From assembly GCA_946482375.1 (NCBI GenBank), contig CAMLRH010000008.1, forward strand, positions 1 to 30,107: DNA of 30,107 bases, written 5' to 3'. Below, piece after piece: positions 25,512-30,107 of the stretch (its first letter is position 1; every line of letters starts with the position of its first letter). The position numbers and the translations under genes are program-made. The notes under the pieces are model-generated. The model saw nothing but the letters and a program-made list of their open reading frames with translations. It had not been told where the DNA came from and did no database searches. This stretch comes from an uncultured Caulobacteraceae bacterium. Lineage in GTDB: Bacteria > Pseudomonadota > Alphaproteobacteria > Caulobacterales > Caulobacteraceae.

Positions 25512-25539
25512 AGGTAGGTCGTGGCCGGCGCCCTTCAAG
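25512..25539 (-). promoter_or_regulatory. Sigma-32 (heat shock) type promoter of hsp20
   Basis: On the minus strand CTTGAA (25539-25534) and CCTACCT (25518-25512) are separated by 15 bases. This resembles the RpoH pattern CTTGAA-N-CCnATnT, in the right orientation for hsp20. The downstream element is only a partial match. Confidence 0.5.
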
Positions 25540-25549
25540 CCCCGGCTTT

Positions 25550-25578
25550 TTGACCCGTTAACCGGCCCGCGCTAAGCC
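25550..25578 (+). promoter_or_regulatory. Caulobacter-type housekeeping promoter of the methyltransferase gene
   Basis: TTGACCC (25550-25556), 14 bases, then GCTAAGCC (25571-25578) closely matches TTGACGS-N10/14-GCTANAWC. It ends 43 bases before the ATG at 25622. Confidence 0.55.
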
Positions 25579-25621
25579 AGTGCGCGGCGCGGACGGGGGC
25601 GTCCTACGCGGGGTAGTTTTG

Positions 25622-26482
25622 ATGAGCCCATTTTCTCGGCGGGACCTGCTGCTGGGCGCCGGCGCTCTGACCTTGGCGGCCTGCAGCCGCGACGCCGGTG
25701 AGCCGGTCACCGGCTATGCGCGGCCGAAGACGCTGGCCGAGGCGGTGGCGGGCGAGTGGCGCCTGCCGGAAGACCGCGCGCGGGACCGGTTCCGCCACCC
25801 CCTCGAGAGCCTGGAGTTCTGGGGCCTGAAGCCCGGCATGACGGTGGTGGAGTTCTGGCCGGGCGCCGGCTGGTACACCGACATCCTGGCGCCGTTCCTG
25901 GCCGGCACGCGGGGCAAGCTCTACGCCGCCCATGTGGAGCCGCTCGACGACGTCCGCCGTCAGGCCATGGAGGCCTACCAGCGCAAGCTCGCCGACAGGA
26001 AGCGGATCTATGGCGACGTCACCCTGACCGCCTTTGGGCCCACCAGCGGGCCAGTGGCGCCTGCGGGGACGGCGGACCTCGCGCTCTTCCTGCGCAACAT
26101 CCACAACTGGATGGCGGCGGGCACCGTCGACAAGGCCTTCCGTGACGCCTTCGCGGCGCTGAAGCCCGGCGGCGTGCTGGGCGTCGAGGAGCACCGCGCC
26201 AACCCCGGCGACGTGCAGGACGCGCTGGCGGCCAACGGCTACGTGCAGCAGGATTACGTCATCCAACTCGCCAGGGAGGCCGGTTTCCAGATGGGAGCCG
26301 CCACCGAGATCAACGCCAACGCCAGGGACGACCGCGACCACCCCTTTGGCGTCTGGACCTTGCCGCCGACGCGGGCCTCCGCGCCGCGCGGCCAGCCGGC
26401 GCGGGAAGGCTTCGACCACGCCCCCTACGACGCGGTCGGCGAAAGCGACCGGATGACCCTGAAGTTCATCAAACCGTCGTAA
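25622..26482 (+). CDS. Predicted SAM-dependent methyltransferase with Tat-type lipoprotein signal
   Basis: The 286-residue protein starts MSPFSRRDLLLGAGALTLAA followed by Cys21: a twin-arginine motif (SRRDLLL) combined with a lipobox, so it should be exported by Tat and lipid-anchored. The mature part has a class I methyltransferase fold, with VVEFWPGAGWYTDILAPFL as the SAM-binding loop, a later D-rich strand LYAAHVEPLD, and FLRNIHNWMAAG. It resembles the predicted methyltransferases of COG4798. A methyltransferase outside the cytoplasm is odd, since SAM is cytoplasmic; it may act on another cofactor or have lost catalysis. The 14-codon in-frame extension upstream is rejected because it would mask the signal peptide. 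Confidence 0.88.
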   Translation: MSPFSRRDLLLGAGALTLAACSRDAGEPVTGYARPKTLAEAVAGEWRLPEDRARDRFRHPLESLEFWGLKPGMTVVEFWPGAGWYTDILAPFLAGTRGKLYAAHVEPLDDVRRQAMEAYQRKLADRKRIYGDVTLTAFGPTSGPVAPAGTADLALFLRNIHNWMAAGTVDKAFRDAFAALKPGGVLGVEEHRANPGDVQDALAANGYVQQDYVIQLAREAGFQMGAATEINANARDDRDHPFGVWTLPPTRASAPRGQPAREGFDHAPYDAVGESDRMTLKFIKPS

Positions 26483-26553
26483 CCTGAACGCTGTTTACTT
26501 GGCCCGTTGGCCGGGCTATCGGTGTCGTCCGTGCTAGCAGGGAGAGCGCACCC

Positions 26554-26868
26554 ATGTCCTTCACCATCGAAGAAATGACCGACCGTATCCGTGGCGCCAT
26601 GGACCCGGATCCGGGCATCGGCAAGTCCATCAAGTTCGACCTCAAGGGCGACGGCATCATCCACATCGACGGTTCGAACGTGACCAACGAGGACAAGCCG
26701 GCCGACCTGACCATGACCATCGCCAAGGACGACCTGATCGCCATGGGCGAAGGCAAGCTCGACGCCACGATGGCGTTCATGAGCGGCAAGCTGAAGCTGT
26801 CCGACATGGGCCTGGCCATGTCGCTGCAGCCGAAGATGCAGCAGATCTTCGCCCGCCTGAACGGGTGA
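26554..26868 (+). CDS. SCP2 sterol-binding domain protein
   Basis: The 104-residue protein starts MSFTIEEMTDRIRGAMDPDP and is almost entirely an SCP2-like lipid-binding domain: IKFDLKGDGIIHIDG, then DLTMTIAKDDLIAMGEGKLD and AFMSGKLKLSDMGLAMSLQPKM. Single-domain bacterial SCP2 proteins are thought to bind fatty acyl or sterol-like ligands in the cytoplasm. The gene's TGA overlaps the GTG start of the downstream lipase-like gene, and the two may work together in lipid turnover. GGGAGAG lies 7-8 bases upstream of the ATG as ribosome binding site. Confidence 0.93.
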   Translation: MSFTIEEMTDRIRGAMDPDPGIGKSIKFDLKGDGIIHIDGSNVTNEDKPADLTMTIAKDDLIAMGEGKLDATMAFMSGKLKLSDMGLAMSLQPKMQQIFARLNG

Positions 26869-27818
26869 GCGAGCTAGCGCCTCTGGTGGTGATCCCCGAG
26901 GCGCCCGTTCCGGGCAACGGAACGGCCGAGTGGTTTAGCGGCGCGGACGGCAAACGCCTCCGCGCCGCTTCCTTTTTCCCCGACGGCGAGGCGCGTGGAT
27001 CGGTGCTGGTCAGCCCCGGGCGCACCGAACCGATCGAGAAGTATTTCGAGGTCGTGCAGGATCTGTTGGACCGCGGCTTTGCCGTGGTCGTGCACGACTG
27101 GCGAGGGCAGGGGCTGTCGCACCGGCCGCTGCCGGACCGGCTGAAGGGTCACGCGGCGGGGTTTCAGAACTATCTCTCGGACTACGGACGGCTGCTCGAC
27201 ACCTTCGAGGAGCGGTTGCCGAAGCCCTGGATCGCGCTCGGGCACTCCATGGGCGGTTGCCTGACGCTGCTCGCCTTGGCGCACGGCGAACAGCGGCGGT
27301 TCAAGGCGGCGATCCTGTCGGCCCCGATGCTGGGGCTGCAGACCGGCGGGCGGCCGAAGCGCGCGGCGCGAGCGCTGGCCTGGGTGATGGCGCGCTGCGG
27401 TCGGGGCGAGGAGTACATCCTGAACGACCCAGGCCTGCCGCTGGGCGGACCCTTCGAGGACAACATCCTCACTCACGACCGGCGCCGCTACGAGCGCAAC
27501 GTGGCGCAGGTGCGGGCGAACGGAGAGCTGGCGCTGGGGTCGGGCACCTGGGGCTGGCTCGACTTCGCCTTCTCAGCGATGGGCTGGCTGGCGCGCAGCC
27601 CCGAGGTGACGAAAATCGCCATCCCGCTGGTGGCGCTTGGCGCCGCCGAGGAAAAGATCATCGACAACGCCGACCAGGAACGCACCATCGCCCGCGTGCC
27701 GGGGAGCCGGTATGTCACAGTGCCGGGCAGCTACCATGAGATCCTGCAGGAAACCGACGACATCCGGTCGGTCTTCTGGCGCGAGTTTGACCGGCTAACC
27801 GCTCAAGTAATCCCCTAA
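26865..27818 (+). CDS. Lysophospholipase / monoacylglycerol lipase-like alpha/beta hydrolase
   Basis: This 317-residue hydrolase of the serine aminopeptidase S33/Hydrolase_4 group has SPGRTEPIEKYFEVV, HDWRGQGLSHRPL and the nucleophile elbow GHSMGG with Ser128, then DNADQERT and the His in PGSYHEILQE as likely triad partners. Bacterial PldB-type enzymes cleave lysophospholipids or monoacylglycerols. It starts at a GTG sharing GTGA with the stop of the SCP2 gene. Its TAA stop (27816-27818) overlaps by two bases the outer edge of the inverted repeat that bounds the GIY-YIG element. Confidence 0.93.
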   Translation: MSELAPLVVIPEAPVPGNGTAEWFSGADGKRLRAASFFPDGEARGSVLVSPGRTEPIEKYFEVVQDLLDRGFAVVVHDWRGQGLSHRPLPDRLKGHAAGFQNYLSDYGRLLDTFEERLPKPWIALGHSMGGCLTLLALAHGEQRRFKAAILSAPMLGLQTGGRPKRAARALAWVMARCGRGEEYILNDPGLPLGGPFEDNILTHDRRRYERNVAQVRANGELALGSGTWGWLDFAFSAMGWLARSPEVTKIAIPLVALGAAEEKIIDNADQERTIARVPGSRYVTVPGSYHEILQETDDIRSVFWREFDRLTAQVIP

Positions 27819-27860
27819 CTCCGCTCATCCCGACGAAAGTCGGGACCCAGGTCTTTCCAG
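27817..27860 (+). repeat. Left inverted repeat of the GIY-YIG element
   Basis: This 44-base arm contains CCCGAC-GAAA-GTCGGG (27829-27844), a 6-bp stem with a GNRA-like tetraloop, then ACCCAGG. The last two bases of the upstream gene's TAA lie inside the arm. Confidence 0.95.
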
Positions 27861-27866
27861 AGGGCA

Positions 27867-28151
27867 ATGAGCTTCCACGCCTACATTATGGCCAGCGGCC
27901 GCAACGGCACGCTCTACACCGGCAGCACGGACAACCTCGCTCGTCGTGCCTACGAGCATCAGGACAAGATTCGAGGCGGGTTCACGTCGAAGTATGGTGT
28001 GGCTCTCCTCGTTTGGTTCGAGCAATTCGAGACGCGCGAAGGCGCCTTCAAGCGCGAGCGGCAGATCAAGGAGTGGAAGCGTATCTGGAAGATCGAACTG
28101 ATCGAGAAAACCAATCCGTGGTGGCGCGATCTGTCTGAAACGTTGGTCTAG
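27867..28151 (+). CDS. GIY-YIG endonuclease domain protein
   Basis: The 94-residue single-domain protein belongs to the GIY-YIG nuclease superfamily (YhbQ/COG2827-like). The motif strands are AYIM (5-8, the GIY equivalent) and LYTGSTDNLARRAYEH (16-31, the YIG equivalent), with Tyr6, Tyr17, Gly19, Arg26 and His31 in expected places. TSKYG (40-44) and the helix FKRERQIKEWKR, with Glu64 as the probable metal-binding residue, follow, then KIELIEKTNPWWRDL. The catalytic residues look intact. Codon use is visibly less GC-biased at third positions than the neighbours (ATT, TAT, GGT, GTT, TCT, AAA), suggesting separate ancestry. AGAGGG is only 2 bases from the ATG, a poor ribosome site. It sits inside perfect inverted repeats. 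Confidence 0.93.
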   Translation: MSFHAYIMASGRNGTLYTGSTDNLARRAYEHQDKIRGGFTSKYGVALLVWFEQFETREGAFKRERQIKEWKRIWKIELIEKTNPWWRDLSETLV

Positions 28152-28195
28152 CTGGAAAGACCTGGGTCCCGACTTTCGTCGGGATGAGCGGAGTT
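28152..28195 (-). repeat. Right inverted repeat of the GIY-YIG element
   Basis: The exact reverse complement of 27817-27860. It begins directly after the TAG of the nuclease gene and ends 4 bases before the hisN stop codon. Confidence 0.95.
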
Positions 28196-28199
28196 TGGG

Positions 28200-29009
28200 T
28201 TATCGGGCGGACCTTCTAAGCGCCACCAGCGCCTCGTCCAGCACTGCCCGGTCCCCCGCAATGGCGATCTGGCCGCCGTTGGGGCCTACGGGTTCGCCGC
28301 GCCAGTTGGTGACGAGGCCGCCGGCGCCTTCGACGAGGGGGATGGCGGCTTCGATGTCCCAGGGTTTCAGGCCGGCCTCGACGACCAGGTCCATCGTGCC
28401 CTGCGCCACCATCGCGTAGGCGTAGGCGTCGCAGCCTAGCCGCGCGAGGCGAGCCGCGGCCCGAACCTGCGTCCAGGCGCCGAGTTCCGCGCCGTTGAAG
28501 CAGCTTTCCGGGTCGGTCGTGGCGATCAGGGCTTCCCGGATGTTTCCGCAGCGACGGACCTTCAGCGGAACCTCGCCCCCGGCGACGACGAGGCGCGAAC
28601 CCGACGCGCTGCCGATGAACACCTCACCGAGAAAAGGTTGGCCGATGGAGCCCAGCACGGGCTTCCCCTGAAAGCGCAGGCCGATCAGCGTCGTCCACAG
28701 CGGCAGGCCGGCGATGAAGGCGCGGGTGCCGTCTACGGGGTCGAGCACCCAGACGAACTCGGCGTCGGGGCGGTCTTCGCCGTACTCCTCGCCGATGACG
28801 CCGTGGTCGGGATAGCGCTCGGCGATCAGCTTGCGGATGACTTCCTCGGCGCCCTTGTCGGCGTCGGTGACAGGGTCGAAGGCCCGCTCGCCCTTGTCGA
28901 CCATGCCGTTCTCGGCGCGAAACAGCGGCAGGATCACCTCCGCCGAGGCGCGGTTCAGCGCCAGCAGGAAGGCGTCGAGTTCGGCGAGGCGGGCGGCGTC
29001 CAGGCTCAT
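28200..29009 (-). CDS. hisN: Histidinol-phosphatase, inositol monophosphatase family
   Basis: HisN removes phosphate from histidinol phosphate, the penultimate part of histidine synthesis. The 269-residue protein has the metal-dependent phosphatase signatures: DPVTDADKGAEEVIR (45-59), GEE (73-75), DPVDGTRAF (90-98) and WDIEAAIPLVEGAGG (about 217-231). RAFIAGLP following DPVDGT is typical of the HisN branch as I recall it, while other inositol monophosphatase members usually have N-F at that point. No other his genes are nearby. The start is the ATG at 29007-29009; lpxL-like gene diverges 49 bases away. Confidence 0.9.
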   Translation of the reverse strand: MSLDAARLAELDAFLLALNRASAEVILPLFRAENGMVDKGERAFDPVTDADKGAEEVIRKLIAERYPDHGVIGEEYGEDRPDAEFVWVLDPVDGTRAFIAGLPLWTTLIGLRFQGKPVLGSIGQPFLGEVFIGSASGSRLVVAGGEVPLKVRRCGNIREALIATTDPESCFNGAELGAWTQVRAAARLARLGCDAYAYAMVAQGTMDLVVEAGLKPWDIEAAIPLVEGAGGLVTNWRGEPVGPNGGQIAIAGDRAVLDEALVALRRSAR

Positions 29010-29058
29010 GCGCGAGCCTTAGCCTTGAGCCGGCCTTCGCGCCAGCCTACCAAGGGCC

Positions 29059-29988
29059 ATGGCAGCGCCGCATCGCCCCACCTTCTCGCAGGACCTGGCC
29101 TGGCGGCTGGAAGCGGTCGGCTTCGACATCTTCACCTTCCTGTTCCGCCTGCTGCCGACGGATGTCGCCTCCTGGATCGGCGGTAAGCTGGTCAAGCTGG
29201 TCGGGCCGACCAGCGGCTCGCACAAGATCGCCCGGCGCAACCTGCTGATCGCCTTCCCGGAGAAGGACGAGGCCTGGCGCCGGGACATACTGGCGCGGCA
29301 GTGGGAAAACCTTGGCCGCTCCTTCGCCGAGTTCACCTTCATGGACCGCATCCGGCCCTCGACCGGGCGCGTGGAACTGGTCAACGGCGAGCGGCTGAAA
29401 GAGATCGCCGAGACGATGACGCCGGTGGTGTTCGTCTCCGGCCACCTGTCGAACTGGGAGGTGATGCCGGCGGCCATCGTCGACCAGGGCGTGGTCTGCC
29501 AGATGACCTATCGCGCCGCCAACAATCCCTACGTCGACGATCGCATCAAGAAGAGCCGCGAGCGCTACGGCGTACGGCTGTTCGCGCCCAAGGGCGGCGA
29601 GGGCGCAAAAGAGCTGCTTGAGGCCATGGGCCGGGGCGAGTCGGTGGCGCTGATGAACGACCAGAAGTTCAACGGCGGGGTCGCCGCACCCTTCTTCGGC
29701 AAGCTCGCCCATACCGCGCCCGGGCCGACGCGGCTGGCGCTACGGTTCGGCACGGTGCTGCAGCCGATGAGCGTTCAGCGGGTGAAGGGGGCGCGGTTCC
29801 GGGCCGTGGTGCACGACCCCATTGTGGTGCCGAAGACCGGCGACCGGGCGGCCGACATGGAAGCCGGCGTGCGGCTGATCAACGCCTTCATGGAAGAGCG
29901 CATCCGCGAGCGGCCCGACGAGTGGTTCTGGGTGCACAAGCGCTGGGCCAACGAGGTCTACGAGGAACTCGCCCGGCAGGGCTGCTAG
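29059..29988 (+). CDS. Lipid A acyltransferase, LpxL/HtrB family
   Basis: This 309-residue inner-membrane enzyme transfers a secondary acyl chain to lipid A. An N-terminal hydrophobic helix (about 20-48) anchors it. The catalytic HX4E motif is His129 to Glu134 in GHLSNWE, followed by YRAANNPYVDDRIKKSRERYG, LLEAMGRGESVALMNDQKF, FFGKLAHTAPGP and the C-terminal EWFWVHKRW. Whether it is the LpxL (lauroyl) or LpxM position cannot be told. AAGG lies 3-4 bases before the ATG at 29059. Its TAG shares the bases CTAG with the stop of the convergent DUF2093 gene. Confidence 0.94.
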   Translation: MAAPHRPTFSQDLAWRLEAVGFDIFTFLFRLLPTDVASWIGGKLVKLVGPTSGSHKIARRNLLIAFPEKDEAWRRDILARQWENLGRSFAEFTFMDRIRPSTGRVELVNGERLKEIAETMTPVVFVSGHLSNWEVMPAAIVDQGVVCQMTYRAANNPYVDDRIKKSRERYGVRLFAPKGGEGAKELLEAMGRGESVALMNDQKFNGGVAAPFFGKLAHTAPGPTRLALRFGTVLQPMSVQRVKGARFRAVVHDPIVVPKTGDRAADMEAGVRLINAFMEERIRERPDEWFWVHKRWANEVYEELARQGC

Positions 29989-30107
29989 GCGCCCCTGGTT
30001 TCCTTCCAGCGCTGCAGCGCCTGCTCAGGGCCGGCGTAGGCCTCCTGCAGCTCGGGGTTCCAGTAGCGCAGCGCTTCCAGCGGAATCTTCACGTTAGTGA
30101 CGGCGCA
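29985..30107 (-). CDS. DUF2093 family protein, 5' part outside window
   Basis: The last 40 codons of a minus-strand gene: CAVTNVKIPLEALRYWNPEL, then QEAYAGPEQALQRW and KETRGA. This ending matches, from memory, small alphaproteobacterial DUF2093 proteins of about 70 residues, in which a VRCAVTG-x-x-IPLxxLRYW-x-x-x-x-QEAYA-x-PE core is conserved. Function is unknown. The frame is open to the window edge, so the N-terminus is missing. Its stop overlaps the stop of the convergent lpxL-type gene. Confidence 0.75.
   Translation of the reverse strand, partial: CAVTNVKIPLEALRYWNPELQEAYAGPEQALQRWKETRGA

Larger units (their letters stand above)
27817..28195 (+). mobile_element. Minimal GIY-YIG element: one nuclease gene inside 44-bp perfect inverted repeats
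   Basis: The 379-bp unit consists of a left arm (27817-27860), 6 bases, a 94-codon GIY-YIG gene, and a right arm (28152-28195) that is the exact reverse complement of the left over 44 bases. The right arm starts on the base after the stop codon. The arm's CATCC-hairpin-GACCCAGG layout is shared with the family-B repeats. The unit lies between the lysophospholipase and hisN stop codons. I see no target-site duplication. Mobility is inferred from structure, not shown. Confidence 0.65.

Noticed and set aside
27867..28151. GIY-YIG gene as a homing endonuclease in an intron
   Set aside because: No interrupted gene or intron structure surrounds it; it lies between two complete convergent genes and is bounded by inverted repeats.
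27811..28200. Target-site duplication around the GIY-YIG element
   Set aside because: The bases outside the two arms (CCCCT on the left, TGGGT on the right) do not match, so no duplication is claimed.

Overview
The window is a GC-rich chromosomal segment of an alphaproteobacterium, most likely of the Caulobacterales (Caulobacter, Phenylobacterium or Brevundimonas type). The support is the protein sequences (IF3, PheST, HisN, a DUF2093 protein, a Tat-type lipoprotein methyltransferase), promoters resembling the Caulobacter housekeeping consensus, and several sites resembling the alphaproteobacterial EcfG general-stress promoter. The genus cannot be settled from the sequence alone. Gene density is high and no gap exceeds about 215 bases. 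No tRNA, rRNA, CRISPR array or prophage was seen.

Layout. Bases 1-4602 (minus strand) hold translation genes: rpmI-rplT with its terminator, then pheS-pheT and the start of a UPF0114 membrane protein. A TetA-like MFS exporter (minus) diverges from a GT4-GT9 glycosyltransferase pair (plus). Next come a BON-domain protein, infC with a probable ATT start codon, a 66-residue protein coupled to an alpha/beta hydrolase, an NAD-dependent epimerase, galU, a small Thr/Asn-rich lipoprotein, divergent glmS and glmM, a MAPEG protein, a phosphomannomutase/phosphoglucomutase, a roughly 1150-residue secreted protein of unknown function, and kdsD preceded by a 42-residue membrane peptide. The last third carries gpmA, a stand-alone RibD-type deaminase, hsp20, a methyltransferase lipoprotein, an SCP2 protein coupled to a lysophospholipase, a GIY-YIG element, hisN, an LpxL-type acyltransferase and a partial DUF2093 gene.

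Many of these genes serve the cell envelope. GlmS and GlmM lead to UDP-GlcNAc, GalU and the PMM/PGM make activated hexoses, KdsD starts Kdo synthesis, the LpxL homologue acylates lipid A, and the GT4/GT9 pair probably builds a surface glycan. They are scattered over both strands, not in one operon.

The most unusual content is repetitive. Family B consists of pairs of facing hairpins with a GNRA-like loop, in four non-coding copies (3901-3967, 12033-12130, 16718-16837, 24407-24506). The same kind of arm, as a perfect 44-bp inverted repeat, tightly encloses a 94-residue GIY-YIG nuclease gene at 27817-28195. This looks like a minimal one-gene element whose nuclease may act on, or spread, the dispersed hairpins, analogous to REP elements and their RAYT transposases but with a different enzyme fold. 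Family A is a separate ~155-bp element with CTCGAG-centred palindromic ends, in three copies (2565-2720, 8151-8312, 17271-17422), each in the same orientation directly after the stop codon of its upstream gene.
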